Both the position numbers and the translations under genes were made by a program. Source: Haemonchus contortus (Eukaryota; Nematoda; Chromadorea; Rhabditida; Trichostrongylidae). Taken from it: DNA of 64,000 nt. How positions within the stretch are numbered: the stretch's first letter is position 1; each line of letters begins with the position of its first letter. Positions 45,609 to 58,911 of the stretch are shown piece after piece. The notes beneath the pieces were generated by a model. The model was not told where the DNA came from, ran no database searches, and was given only the letters and a program-made list of their open reading frames with translations. The stretch spans positions 35,999,505 to 36,063,504 of the forward strand of contig LS997567.1 in assembly GCA_000469685.2 (NCBI GenBank), read 5' to 3'.

Positions 45609-48600
45609 GTACCTAAAACATGTACGTGAAGTGTAACTATTACATGAAATACAATGAATTTTGGCTAATTATCATTTTCAACAGTAAAAGTGCAGCTATG
45701 CGGTAGAGTTATTTAGGACTCCACACTGATATATAAATAAAATGTAAACCATACAAGTGAGGATTACACTGTAACGTGTAGTCTTTTATTAAAAGAGACT
45801 ACCACAACTGCTATGCCTTATATTTTGCAAAAACTTCTCTGACAACAGGTTGAATTGATTTTCTTTTTCAGTTATGAACCGCTATATTTTGGCACTTTAC
45901 AAGTAATTACAGTTATTGCCATGACCATGAGATAAGGGTGGTAAAATAAGGCACCTCGAGGGAAACGTCTGATGAATTTACTGGTAAATATTACCCAGAA
46001 CCATAGCAGAATTGAAAGTTTTCCAGGTGAAATACTTTCTATGATGAGGAGCCTAGTTGGTGCAAATTTCCAACTAAAATTGAGGGAATTCTTCAGGTGA
46101 GAACCAGATATACCACAGCAGAATCTATTTCCATTTTTTCAAATTACATTAAAAAGACACACTTACTGTTTAGAGAATAACGATTGGTGAAAAAAGAAAG
46201 TGAGGAATAAAATGGATGATTCCAATCCATAGCGAATGGAAAAAAACCTTCAAAATATGAAAATAAACTAGGAAAACTTAACAGTTCAGTTGTTGAAAAG
46301 TGATGACATTCATAATTGTTTGGACAAAATTGCCGTATACAATGGTCCCACATTCATGGAACCCAAAATTTTACTGGTTCACCTACTCGATTAACCGGAG
46401 ACGGTCACGGTTATTAGGGGGACGATTCATTTAAATAACTAGAAAATCCCTTCTTCAATGACCAAAAACTTTCGAAACGGATCCAAAATAACTTGAAATT
46501 TGCTCGGGTAAAGTTTTATATCAAGGGCACGAAGCAGTTACCAGTACAACCTATATTTTTGCAAGCAGTATTCTTGACCTGTTTAGAACAGTGCTCTATT
46601 TTTTATAAATAAAATATCGAGTTTAACACTGTGGTGTATTGAACTCAATTTCAGAAAGGAATGTCGAAAAGTAAACTACAAGTATATAGCAAATTCAAGT
46701 AGCATCCTTTTCCTGAGTATAGGTGAGTATTTTGAGAATAAAAGGAAGAACTATGGTTCAATGATTCATAGACCCTTAGACAATTTTCAAAAGGACATAT
46801 TAAAGCAAAAGAACACAACGTAAGAGGTATCAATTGTTCGGTGGTATCAGATAGTAGAGAGAAATAGTGCGTAATATCGTTTCTACGGTGTGAGCGTCGT
46901 ATGCGCCCGACTGATTTATGGACGACAGAAAGATGCGTGAAGTCGTATAAGGAGTTCAGAAAACTGACAACCTGCTGATTGGCGATAATCAATAACTTGA
47001 ATCAATAACATGTGGAGAAGCGTTAGGGGTTGGAGAAGAGGGCACTCTGGATCGATTAAGTGATCAGAGCCTTTCAAGGTCAGATCGCGACCCCTTAACG
47101 CTTGCCTAACTAGGGGCTGAAGAGGGCGTCATACATTGCGTGTGGTGGTCTGGGTCTGTATGCATTCGTACCCACTTGTGTGTGTGTGTGTGTCATGAGG
47201 AAACCTTCACGATCATACACACAAACGCTCATATTACCAGTTTTACATGATTCACTACAGTATAGTTAATGCTTGATGGCATAAACCCCCCTTTTCAGAG
47301 TGTAATATGGTCCACGGGGACGAGTTCTGAAACATTTATCTCTTGAAGAATTTGTGAAGGGACTTGAATCGAGCGATTTTTCAGCGCGTTTTGAGGTAAA
47401 GGAGCACATTTCAGTGGGATTGATGATGATGGCCTTTGCATTTATGCGAGTTGACGTAAATAGATTCGTATTAACTTCAAATCGAATACCCAAGACGACA
47501 ACCTTTCACCCTCCGAAAAGCGCTTTAGCTAAAGCTCGACGTATAGCGCCCGAAGGCATTATGAGATCCGGTGGGTGTGTGATCGCCACCGCCGAACATC
47601 AAACGCCATCCACTTCTTCCCCCTCCCGTCATAGCATCCAACAAACAACAAACTTCAACAGGTTTCGAAGTTGAATGGAATCCATCAAGTGCTACTTTTT
47701 CGCTGGACAGAAGTCACATTGAACATCGAAATTGACAAAACTCTAGTGGCAACTTTGAGAAACCAGTTTAAGGTTGATGTAAACCTTCTTCAATGACACT
47801 TGCGCGCAGACTTTCTTTACGGGAATTATCAAAAAGTGAAAAATTGGAGTTTTGGAGAGTCCAAGAAGCCGTGTAGCCTTTGAGAAACGGTGGTAACATC
47901 AATTAAAAATGATAGATATGTGGTAAGATGTTGGTGAATTGAAAACAATGTTGTGAAAGATAGGAGAGAATGGAATGGCCGGCCGGCTGAGGATGGATTT
48001 CCTCGTCAAGCCCTATGTGGTTGGTGGTAGCTGCCCTTGTCATGTTTGCAGTGTGTTGATGGACGTTGGCGTCGAAGGAATCACTTGATGCTTCCTTACA
48101 AATGCCCGCTTTTTCGAATGGTGTTTGCATGTGAAGAGTTGTCGAATGGAAAAATGGCTTCGATTGGATTACTCGAAAACAGTATTTCGGAAGTATTTAC
48201 TCAGAATAAACATGGTTACTTGCAGTATTTCGACAATTTGGCTTCTGCAGCACGGAAGATTCCAGGAAAGGACAAAGGACACAGCAGTTGACATTTATTA
48301 CTCCTTGTAAAACACGCCACTAATCCGGATTCGACCCTGAATCAGGGAGGTCACGTGCAGAGCACGTACTTTGGGGCCGAGAAACTTTTCGAAACGAGCT
48401 TGAATCACGTTTCCTAGAACCCTTACATGGCAATACTCAAATATAAGGCTTCAATGGTGACAAGCCGATTTCAGCAAAGAAAACGGGGTATCCCCACGGT
48501 CATGTTGTAAAACTACCAGTCTTTGTTCAAAAGAAATGAGCGTTCACGAAGCGCTGAACTCACAAAGCAGAAAGGCGTACGATAAGAGTTGGAGAAAGTT

Positions 48601-50157
48601 AAGGCGGAACAAAGCGCTGTATACCCCCCTAGTTTGAGGAGAAATTTGTATTGCCCTCTTGCTCCGTATCGGAAACCCTTGTCGTATGCGATCCGTCAAA
48701 TTAGCACTTTTCAAGTAATCTCAATAGAGCTCAACAAGTTCTCTTTTACTTCTTGGGAACGAGGTGGTAAACTACTTGATTCCAGGTTGAAATAATAGAA
48801 AATCGAAGATATTCACGTGCGCACATGAAGCGGGTGGCCAATGAGCGTCGCCCGATTCGTCCCCGGCATGGCGCTCTGTGGTTGGTCAAATGTGGTGGCA
48901 CGATAGCATCCCCCTCCTACCATATGATACCTTTATAGCAAAATATGTTCTAAATAACAAATAATAAACACATACACATAATGCAACCAAACAAGGCGCA
49001 GCGGGGACTCCCCACTTGGTGGTGGCTGTGATTCATCAGCAGGGAGGGATGACAATGTGTGTGTGTGGTGCACTCTCTTTACCAAAAAAATACGGAACTG
49101 AGCCAGGCTATACACTGATGTTCAAAAAAATAAGTCGAAAAAAGCATCTAAACAATGTATGTGATATCATGAAAGAAAATACTAGTAAGTAACGTCCATT
49201 GCTATTCATGTAGAATGCAAAAGCAGTAGGTAAGATAGAGTAAGGGACCAATCCAAAATGAAAACAATGAAATTGTGACCAAAACTTGGAATCAAACAAC
49301 TGTGAGGGAGCTCAATGAAACTTTGAAAATTGAAAATGGATCTATTAAAATGGTGGGAACGATCTAACATTCAGAATGTACCATATGCCGGAGTAATAGG
49401 AAAAAGTCAGCTTCGGCATTCCTTTCTTAGGAAAATAGCCTGCTAACTGGTCTAATGGCTTAGGAATATCTGGTGGATACTGTGCAGCTACATTTTACTT
49501 TTGGAAGTAAGTAAATACAGAAGTATGCCTTTTTGGTGTGCTGACGAGTTGAGTAGAGAAGTAATGCTGACAGCGGGATAGCATGGGCCATTCGCAATGG
49601 CTGATAGAAAGTTTCCTGTTTCAAGCATGCAAGAAGTCCTCACAGCTTCATGTACGTGAACCTCGACTGCTTCGCTGGTTTCAAAGAGAACATGAAGCTC
49701 CATATACAACAAGAAAGAGCACAATCAAAATGAATAATTCATTGTCATTGTATTCTTATTGAAAATCTGATTTTATAAGGTTTGTAGATCATTCATTGAC
49801 GATATGTAAAATGTTTCATTTATGGGAAAAACGAGTTTTTAACGGATCCGTTTTTTCAAGTGGAAATATGTATAAATATGTTTGATTTTGTGTTCTGTGT
49901 GTTGTGTGTTTTTTTGAATTATGTTTGATTTTTTATTTAACTTATCCACTCAGATATTGTTTTCCCACTTATCAGCCCGAGCCCTGATGCAAAACCGTGT
50001 GAGTTTTTGACAGGATCGATCTAAACTGCCTGCTTTTTTGACAACTATGGCCTTCATCCAATACTTGATGCACCCAGTTTGGCGTTTTCTTTTTGCTTCC
50101 GAGATTTTTCGCCACTATTTTTGACATAGCAATCAGCAGCAAAATGCAGTGTGCTGT

Positions 50158-50791
50158 TTAAAGGCACAGTTCACGACGAAAAATGGAAGATAAGATGGAA
50201 AATAGTGCGATAGAGCCGAAGGAAAAGCGTGAATCGGTGTTTCCTAGGCGAAAACAGGCTTTGAAAAATCGTTAAAAGGGGGCTGGACGAGAATAAGACA
50301 AGAAAATGAAGAAGAGTGGGACGTTCGGACGAGTTATACAATGCGTTTCACTGCGTGCGTGTGGGCCCTGGTGCAAATAACTGACTATGGTAAGTAAAAA
50401 CTCATACACTTATAAGCATAAATAAACAAAAAAACCCTAGTAACAGCAAACTCTCTTGAGGTAGGAAATTGAATACGGGATCGCGGCAGCATAAAGAATA
50501 ACAGAGGAAAAAGGAAAGGAAGAAAATCGTTGCCTCATCACTCCGCGATCAGAATGGGAGCTGATTGTGTGTGGGTCCTAGAACGAATATTGCAATCTGT
50601 ATCGCCTCGACACTCTCTGACGTGACATCGATCGAGATTAGAGAAGGCCGCGCGAGCCTGGAACAGGGCCCCCACTGTGCCTTAACCGTTGAGTTTTTGG
50701 GAGCGAGAGGGTCCTTTCTATTACCCTTTGGGACCACTGTTTTTTCTAGAGGAAGAACTCAGTAACCATTTTTGTCGCGAGCCGTGCCTTT
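50158..50791. mobile_element. TTAA element family C, long copy
   Basis: It starts TTAA-AGGCACAGTTCACGACG and ends in TGTCGCGAGCCGTGCCT-TTC, so the right TTAA has mutated. At about 630 bp it is longer than the other copies (about 470-515 bp). An internal ACTGTGCCTTAACCG near 50670 suggests a nested or duplicated terminus. Confidence 0.7.
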
Positions 50792-50824
50792 CAGAAGCAA
50801 GTTCAGCTGATTCTGACCAGTTTC

Positions 50825-51193
50825 CTATCTTGGAAGTATTTCCTCGAAATACCCGGTAGATTTTAGATCATAGTAGGTGACTAATGGATAAAAGGGGGAA
50901 CCCTTGGGTTTTTCCTTGAAGCTTAGAGATGATCCAGATTTAGGTCTGCGGTTCCAACACATCAAAGGCTTGTTACTTATTGAATTGCCAGGAGCGTATT
51001 TGACACGAGCGCGATGAATGAACCCCAAGTCAAACTGCATGAAATCATTGTATCGGTCATCGAGGATGTCCAGTGGGTTGACGGGCTTAATCGTGCTCCC
51101 GTTTACTGTTACGGACTGTGGGAAGCCATACGATTTTATACCACAGTGTTTGACGTAAGGAGCTCCAGATTCCTCGAAGTTTCGAATGGGCCA
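50825..51193 (-). CDS. Unidentified ORF fragment (122 codons), possible gene or retroelement piece
   Basis: Minus-strand frame open from just after a TAG (51194-51196, which could also serve as a splice acceptor, atatcgagtag) to a stop at 50825-50827. It includes CGIKSYGFPQSVTVNGSTIK, NPLDILDDRYNDFMQFDLGF and a basic C-terminal part. The composition is protein-like with no low complexity, but I recognise no domain and see no partner exon. The plus strand is also open for 91 codons over the same bases. Confidence 0.3.
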   Translation of the reverse strand, partial: WPIRNFEESGAPYVKHCGIKSYGFPQSVTVNGSTIKPVNPLDILDDRYNDFMQFDLGFIHRARVKYAPGNSISNKPLMCWNRRPKSGSSLSFKEKPKGSPFYPLVTYYDLKSTGYFEEILPR

Positions 51194-52114
51194 CTACTCG
51201 ATATCCCCCTGTATATAGCAGGCTCTACCTTACCAACTCGAGGAGTAGTCATTACTGCGGAATATTACAGCGCTCTCAAATTTCCATGAGTTTGTCCCTG
51301 CAGCTCTGCTGTGAAACACTCCAGCGCTAGCAGTAGGGGGTCTTAAGGGGTCAACAAGCCCCACAAAAGCAGTAAAGAGATGAATTGCAACTTGAAATCG
51401 ACTAATTACTTCGATACTGATCTTTCGAATTTTTGAAATTGTTTTGTTTACTCAGTAAAGCTACAACTAGAGCATGCTATTGTAGAAGGAATAAAACCTC
51501 AAGTTTGAAGATAGAAGAATGAATGACAGAATAAAAGAGATCCCGAAATACAGAATACATTGGAAACAAATAGAAAAAGACTACCTTCTATTCAAAACGG
51601 TGGTTTCCATTCATGTTTTTCCACTAGGTTTTTGGTGAATATGACGGGAACTGGGACTTGTTGGTATCGACTGGATGTTTATCAAATATCGCTGAGATGA
51701 GACACGTTGACGTTAAACGTATTGCGAAGAAGGGGACCAGCCGACTCCGCCTTTCTAACTTTGTTAGACCCCGACCCGATCACGCAACCACAACTGTTGC
51801 CCGGATCCAGTGACACGGAGGTAACAAGCACTTGTGCCTATCTACGCCAATATCATGAACGCCCTAGAGAAGCTCGCCTTTTAAGTACCAAAGGACCGTT
51901 ATCGAGCAAGTAAGATTAAGTTCTGCACACAAAAGATGGCTGTAAGTTAATTCAGATCAATTGCATAATTGCGTTCGAGTTGGAGCTGCACAAAAAAGAA
52001 AGTTTCAAAATTCCATCATCATCTGAAGCTTTGTAAAAATAAAAAAAATAAAAATAGATCCATATTGTTCTCTACATGATTTCGGGTCGCTGTGTTTTGG
52101 TGGAGGAGCGAGGA

Positions 52115-52133
52115 GGGGGGGGGGGGGGGGGGG
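52115..52133. repeat. Poly-G tract (19 G)
   Basis: An uninterrupted run of 19 G. Similar runs lie at 61354-61370 and 3975-3986. Confidence 0.95.
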
Positions 52134-52615
52134 AGGGGAGCGGGGGTGTGAGCCCATTCAGTTAGCTGCTGCTGCTAAACTTGACTTGAAGTACAAAAAA
52201 AAAGCTACAAGTATATCATTCGATCTTCAAGCTAGACGAAGCCTCATAACAAAGGGGATTCATTTTGCTCTCTACAAAATCGTAAGCTGGTTGTGGTACA
52301 AATCAAATTAGACTTGAACTTGAGAAAAATTTTAGAAAAAGGTAATTGCATTAAATTCATGTAAATTTTTAATAAATGCCATATTTTTCATGCTTATATT
52401 TAATCTATTTCCAAAAGATCATGTGACAAACTTGTTAGAGAGGCATTCTATTACGTTAGAGTCGGATACCCCGGAAAGGTTAGTCTTTGGCCCTATCACT
52501 TGATATTACTACCTTTTGGAACCATCATCAGCAAACTGAACACCTGCTCTTTATTTATTGGGTAATCTAAGTAGAAATGTTTACATTTTGAGCTTATTAA
52601 GGTATCAAGAAGGCG

Positions 52616-52905
52616 GAGGTGGTGTAGTGGCAAGTGGCTCACCTCACATGTGGCCACGGGTTCGAATCCAGGATCGCCGCCCAGGCCATCCAAGCATTCC
52701 ATCCCCCCGGGGTCGGTGAATTGGTACCGGAATTGTCTGAGAGGATGAAAGCACTGGCTTGTATATTGACTGGTCACCGCAAGTCATTGTATAGGCCACA
52801 TACGCATTCAATAGGCCACTAAGATTTTGAATGGAAGTCGAATACATGGGCGCATCCCTCAGACGGGATTGATCAGCGCTCTGAGATTTTATCTCTTTAT
52901 CCTTT
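52616..52905 (+). repeat. tRNA-derived SINE, best-preserved copy
   Basis: A-box region GTGGTGTAGTGGCAAGTGG and, about 35 nt later, B box GGGTTCGAATCC, the layout of a Pol III internal promoter. A unique body follows (GGTACCGGAATTGTC, AAAGCACTGGCTTGTAT) and a tail TTGAATGGAAGTCGAATAC ending GGGCGCATCCC. ORFs across it are artefacts. Confidence 0.85.
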
Positions 52906-53705
52906 AGCAAAGTATCAAAGAAATACGTCCTTCTAATGCCCCCATTTCAATCCGGATTATAGGGAAATTTAGAAAAATCAAACTTCACACAAGTGGAATG
53001 CCATGGCTTATTTACTTGCAAACATGGATTAGCGCATCTACTAGAGGGGCTACGGGGACCACTAAAATCTCGTACTCGAGCCAGGTGATCCTTTCATCGT
53101 CCTGAGTCTATGGTCATTGATATTATTTTCGTATGGAATAGTTTAGAAGAGCTGTTTACTTGCCAGTTTTTGTAAAAGTAAAAAATATTTTTCTAATAAA
53201 AATATTTCTATGAATGGCGTTGTAGGGGTCTCGTTGACGCCAATTAATTAACCCTCGCTTCTTGAAGAATTGAACTCTTACAGGCTTACTTAATTCCAAC
53301 CATACAGGCATTGAATTACGAGGTGGCCTGTCCGAAACACGAAACAAGCCAAGCATTGAAATGAAAGGAAGTGGTTTCATAAATATCATCAAAATATCTA
53401 CTGAAAACGTAAGGTGAACCCTGTCTGAGAGCCCCCCAATCGGTAAGCCTATTATTTACTGGTAAATGTGTCTGAGTTATCGATTACCTCAACTGATAAG
53501 AGCCCCTCAATGGCTGCACTTCACTGTTAGGTATTTTGCTGCTCAGAAGAAAAAAAAACTCCATATGAGAAAAACCCGAACTGAAGAAAAACATCTGTTT
53601 GCGTCCCAGGGTGCGTGGGTAAATATGGTGCAATTGAGGCGCAAGATCAGGCAAGGGTCATCGGCTAACAACTGTGCTAACAATCGTCGTCAGTCGTCTT
53701 ATTTC

Positions 53706-54202
53706 AGAGGGAGAAAGGGAACTGAAATCAGATCCTGACAACACATCCAATGACGTATTGTTTATTTGTTTATTCACGTCTCTTTATATGATGAAAGTGG
53801 TTCGAATAAAGAAAATAAATAAGGTGGAATAAGTAAACAAAAAATTCAACAAACAAATTAATGTGTTCGATGTTGAGCTGGAAAAACAGCATTCAACTTT
53901 TTTCGCCTTGTATGGGATTAAGACTCGGCAACCCCTCTTACAGGGGGTTAGAAAATAGAGGGAGAAAGGGAAGTGAAATTAGATCCTGACAACACATTCA
54001 ATGACGTATTGTTTATTTGTTTATTCACGTCCCTTTATATGTAAGTGGCTTGAATAAAGAAAATAAATAAGGTTGAATGCGTAAACAAAAAAACAGCAAA
54101 CAAATAAATGTGCTCGATGTTGAGCTGGAAAACAGCATTCAAGTTTTTTCGCCTTGTATGGGATTGAAACTCGGCAACCCCTCTTAAAGGGGGTTAGAAA
54201 AT
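53706..54202. repeat. Tandem repeat of a ~250-bp unit (two copies)
   Basis: 53706-53956 and 53957-54202 are about 90% alike by eye (both contain GATCCTGACAACACAT and GGAAAACAGCATTCAA-like segments). A strongly diverged third copy may extend to about 54400. No ORF. Confidence 0.9.
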
Positions 54203-54652
54203 TTAAAAGCGGAGAAATACCTGCTGCGGCATTTGGTTCAACAGAATATGTTGATTACTTGTTATTTGTAAATGGTATGACTGCGTTAAGTAAATAAAAC
54301 CAACCAATAAGCAAAGATATTTCAAAATGATTAAGTAAATGTAAATGTGTTCCGTATGCTACAACAAAAACTTCATTCAACCCGCTCAGTTCTATTGGAC
54401 AAATAAAACTTGACAGTTCCTCTTCTAAAAGCGCTCACGTCTCCTATGAATTCAACTTTCATTTCAGTTAACCCAATTACTACTTGATTACCTAATCCAC
54501 TACTTGCTGAAATTGGTTTTGGAGTGGGTTTTTGTTTCCAAAAAAGACCACTGAGAAATCCCTCGTCACTGCCTTCATGAAAAAACATTTTCAAAGCACT
54601 TTGCAAACATAAAGCAAATTCAACAGACAGGAGAAAGAGTCCACACGTTCCT

Positions 54653-55136
54653 GAAGGTACTATTCACGATAATCTTGAGGTACCCGTTTTTATGCTAAAA
54701 GCGGAAGTATGGATTGGGAATGGTTCTTTGGTATTGAAGGAATCGAAAGAATTCGCCGATTTCGAGAGAAATATGGCTCTTTAAAAGTAGGGAAAATAGA
54801 GTATGGACGAGATTGCCATGACAGAAATAACATAGAAGGGGTATTCGGACGAGATTTCAGTTGCTGCAATTGTGCAAAGAGCTGGCTACATCAAGCCAGA
54901 ACTGAACAAAACTGAGTCATGATATGTTGTTCGAACTTCCTACATGGATTCCCTTGTGAACTGTGCAGCCTCTGAAATGCCGGTGAAACTCGTCCGAGTA
55001 TACACACGAGACAATCTTTGAGTCTTTATAACTACCTAACTAGGCCGTTTTGTGACCTAATAGTACCAGATATGATGTACGCGGGGGGCCTCAAATTCAT
55101 CCTGTGGAACCATTTTTATCGTGAGTTGTGCCTTTG
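54653..55136. mobile_element. TTAA element family C copy (diverged)
   Basis: Left terminus GAAGGTACTATTCACGATAA, right terminus TTTTATCGTGAGTTGTGCCT. It lies in the opposite orientation to the 9870 copy (shared GTATTCGGACGAGATTTCAG region). The flanking TTAA has been lost. Confidence 0.75.
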
Positions 55137-57765
55137 ACTGAGCGGATACAATCTTGGTGGAGGAGTGTCAACAATTAGATAGGACTACAGAAAAAGCTCT
55201 TGGGTGTCAAAGTGTACTATAAGCTTTACTAGGAGCTTTACTGAATTGGGCGTCCGTTTTTGTTTCAGACGTCTGGTGGTATTCAAAAAGTACAACTGAG
55301 AAATTCTTTGTCACTGTCTGATATCAGTACAGTAATTGTAATGCAGGATAGGTAGCAAAATATGAAAGACGAGGAGAGCAAAAGTAAATAAATGAGAACA
55401 GATAGCCGGTACCCAGACTACAGTACAAAACGAAACATTCAAAAATAAAATACTGATCGCGTTCAAATGCTAGAGCAAACATGACACTTATTCAATACCA
55501 GTTTTTGGACTTTCAGAAATTTTTTTTTTTCGGAAAAAAACGACCTATGTTTACTTCCAAAAACCTTTGATCAAAAAAACTTGGTAGTTAGCCCAGACCG
55601 AAAATTTCTCCAAAATCCACAGACCGTAGAAAAAATGACGTACCCATTCCTAAAAAAACTCCGGAATGACGAATTAAGGTTACAATTACCTAACGAGGTC
55701 TCGGATGAAACATTACTGTAATCTACTATGGTGTAGTTACTGAAACCATTCGAGTAGTGGGTACTACTCCTTTCAAGAAGGAGAAATTGGACCAGAAACA
55801 ATAGAGCGGGAAGTAAGGAAAGCATAAAAACCATACCAAAAGAATTTGGTCGACTGTCTTAAGAAAAAATGAAAATTCTGGAAAATTCTATTTCAGAAAT
55901 GGAAAATTTATTGATTATTGGTACCAATAATTTTATCAAAGTGAGAGTAGAAAGGGCAATGGTTATTGTGGTAAATGTGGGTAACTAATGATAGCATGCG
56001 ATATTTTTGAAGACAATTAAAGGTATTTAAGATGTAAAGCTAGGAAGAGGATGCGCTCAAAAGTATTCTTGAGAATCCACGAGAGAAGTCATCGAAAAGG
56101 CTGGTTTGGCGGCGTTCGAAAAACAAAAACGAGCCAGCATTCGTCTTCGAGCTTGACGGGCAGACGGTTCCCACTGCTTATTAATAGGATCCTTTCAATT
56201 CAACAATATGAAAACCTCCCAAAGGTTTTCTCAACCCTTCTCACCTCATTCTATCAGAATATTCAGCATTTAAGCAAAGGAAATCGTTCCAAACTCGGAA
56301 AGAGACCTCTGGGCGGTTGCGTAGTGTATTTGGGTCATCCCAACGGTGAATGTGAACTAAGTGGATTAATTGGAAGGTAATTTAGGAAGTACACCCTAAC
56401 ACATTAGCACTGTGTGCATCCCACCAAAAAAACAGATCTTGTGATGAACATAAAAACAATTTTCACAGTTTTTTTTTATTTTTTACTGAGTAGTAAGAAC
56501 TAATTGTATTTGGGTGGTCTAGAACAAACAAGTGGCACAAGGGGGAGCATTCCTTCATGGCTCTATTGGCTTTGAGACGAATTTTAGGATCGAAGACGAG
56601 GGTGAGTGTCGATGCATCAAAAATATGTCCAGCTTGAGGAGATTTCTTCTCAGAACCCGAAAACAACCCAACGAAGATTTGCCAAAACACGACGCACCCG
56701 CCGCACGTTTCGGAACGGAGGAATGTCTCTCTCTTCTTCAAGGATCCGGAGAGTTATGGAATAACCCTTGTTCCCCCATTAGCCCGCCCGTCCCCATCGA
56801 CTGGATGAAAACGATCTTGACATTAGCGCTGTTCGTCCCTAAAGCCCCCTTCTACACTGCGCAAAGTCGCAGACACTTATCACTATGGAGTCATGTCATG
56901 GGCGAAACGGATGTCATTTGTTCACCATAATAGCAGTCATACTGCAGTAGTAATATAGTAATTGATGGGATCTTTTGAAGCAGGTAATGGCACTCAGATT
57001 AGCAAAATTTATACTCATTTTGGCAAAGTTCGAAGTAATCGATAACAGGTCAAAGATCACCTTTTAGGCTTAGAGAAAATGAGGCTATTGGCTTCTATTA
57101 CGGCCTCCAGTGAGCTGTTAGCTGTCGTAACGGTGAGATTGAGTATCCAGATAGCATTTCTTTGAGAATTCCTGGAACTCCGGGCAATCCTCGATGGGAT
57201 CCTATCAAACACGGGTAATTTTATTCAACACCTACATCTTCAAGTTACAGGTGAAGTACCTCTATCGACTATTTATAGTATACCTCTCTGAGTCATTGAT
57301 TACATTTTAGTGACTTTGAAACGTATTCTATAGGATCGAGTACCTTGATCGCTGATCTAGTGGAATTTGCTCCAAGATCAAGTAAGTTCATCTCATAGGA
57401 ATGGCACCCATGTTCCGAAGATAATGTACATTCCCCGGAATAAAGCTCAGAGGTATAAGTATAGATAAGTATCTTTTAAAAATCTTTTTAAAATGGAAAA
57501 ACGTACTAGCCGGGTAATCCAGGGCACAGAGGGTCTAGGGCTCCCAAACTATAGGAAAATGCTACCTCAATTTGCTCTCAAATTGCTTGGAAGGAGAAAA
57601 CACAAGGAAGATCAGCTTGTAAAAGAAATGAACGGAATTAGGGGGTCCCTGAGAAAAAAAGAGAGACGAATCTTTTGCAAAAAGCTCATCTAATTTGGAT
57701 AAACAGGAAGTATGAGTAACGAGTTCTACGCATAAGAACTACCATCTTCTAGGCTCTTGTCCCTT
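55137..57765. other. Intergenic stretch, no gene supported
   Basis: It holds a GC-richer patch at 56530-56930 with open frames on both strands (132 codons on plus, 92 on minus), but no splice pattern or domain that I recognise. The rest is AT-rich single-copy-looking sequence. Confidence 0.5.
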
Positions 57766-58101
57766 GATTTTATTGGTAAGCTTTCAGCATATTATTTTCG
57801 TCAGACCTTAATTATTACAATATATTGCCACATACAATCAGTTACTATCAGTTACAATACGAAACACATAGAAACTAAAGGGAACTATCTCTAATCATCA
57901 CAGAATATTGCCACATAAAATCGGTTACCATCAGTTACAATACGAAACACATAGAAACTAATGGGAACTAACTTTAATTATTACAATATATTGCCACATC
58001 AAGCAATCAGTAATTGATGATAACTGATTGTATGTGGCAATATATTGTGATAATTGAAGTCTGACGAAGGCATGATATGCCGAAAGCTTAACAATAAAAT
58101 G
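57766..58101. mobile_element. Fold-back element with ~90-bp inverted arms
   Basis: The left arm 57766-57855 (AAGCTTTCAGCATAT..., CGTCAGACC, ...ATATTGCCACATACAATCAG) is matched in reverse complement by about 58012-58101. The middle contains two tandem ~100-bp units sharing CAGTTACAATACGAAACACA and TAGAAACTAA. No ORF. Confidence 0.85.
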
Positions 58102-58211
58102 AAAGTTCAAAAGCTTCAAAAAATACATACAGCGACAACAAGTCTTGATGAAGCTCGGAGATAGCAGTGTTTTGAAATACCCCGTGATGGAATTTGTCTT
58201 TCAAATGAATA

Positions 58212-58678
58212 TTAAAGGCACCGTTCACGAAAAAATGGTTTCGGAGATCTGCACATGGTTTGAATTCAACGCCCCCTCTGATACCATTTGTGCAGGAATG
58301 AGGTCGGAAAACGGTCTGGATAGGGCACAATAAGGGCAGGAACAGTGGGGGACGGGAGGCCTCCGCCCCTTGCTAGGCTGACTACGAGTTCTAATTGTCC
58401 TTCACCACATTCGCATTGGAGCGATGTGTCTGCTTGGGTGTGTTGTCTGCTATTGCAGACATTGCGTCGCCTTCGTGCACTCGCCCGAACACTCCCTTAA
58501 CCGCCATTCTTCCAATGTGAAACTCGTCCAACCCCCTTTCCAGCTCTTTTTTGACCCTTTTTTCATTTTGTTCATAATTTTTTGCGCTTTTTTCGTTGTT
58601 ATCGCTTTATTTTAGAGTAGTTCCATGAATTCCCGTCAAAAAAGGGTACCCTAAATTCATCGTAAACGGTGCCTTTAA
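58212..58678. mobile_element. TTAA element family C, intact ends
   Basis: TTAA-AGGCACCGTTCACGAAAAAA at the left and CATCGTAAACGGTGCCT-TTAA at the right: inverted termini with TTAA on both sides, 467 bp. Lost coding capacity or never had any. Confidence 0.88.
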
Positions 58679-58911
58679 AGATCATTCGATACACCTTCTT
58701 ATTCGTCTGAGCCTGCAAAACTACCGAATTGCAGGCTCTCCAGGGTCCATCACGACGACCTTTGTGTGTTACTGGATCATAGCGCTTTGAAAAGAGGTCG
58801 ATGTTCGTAGTCTAACGGACTTTTACAAAATTCACTTTGCTTCTGAAGGAAAGGCTGTAATCGATATGAAGGACAAAGGATAAAGTGCTTGATCTTAACC
58901 AATCCTTTTTT

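Larger units (their letters stand above)
39650..50157. other. Repeat-bearing intergenic region
   Basis: No gene supported. It contains three family A MITEs (41894, ~43297, 45360), a (TTA)n run at 43643-43696, short CA, TTG and ACT runs (40961-40978, 40297-40325, 41738-41762), a TG run at about 47177-47192, and a tRNA-like repeat at 48311-48380 (minus strand, GGGTCGAATCC B-box-like). ORFs up to 113 codons look non-coding. A plus-strand tail KPICGGEADLRIAYDSLDEP at 41099-41193 is protein-like but isolated. Confidence 0.5.

Noticed and set aside
53706..54202. Possible satellite array
   Set aside because: Only two good copies and one doubtful third; a local duplication explains it.
57766..58101. 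CRISPR-like array of short repeats
   Set aside because: Only two ~100-bp internal units between inverted arms in a eukaryotic locus; it is a fold-back element.
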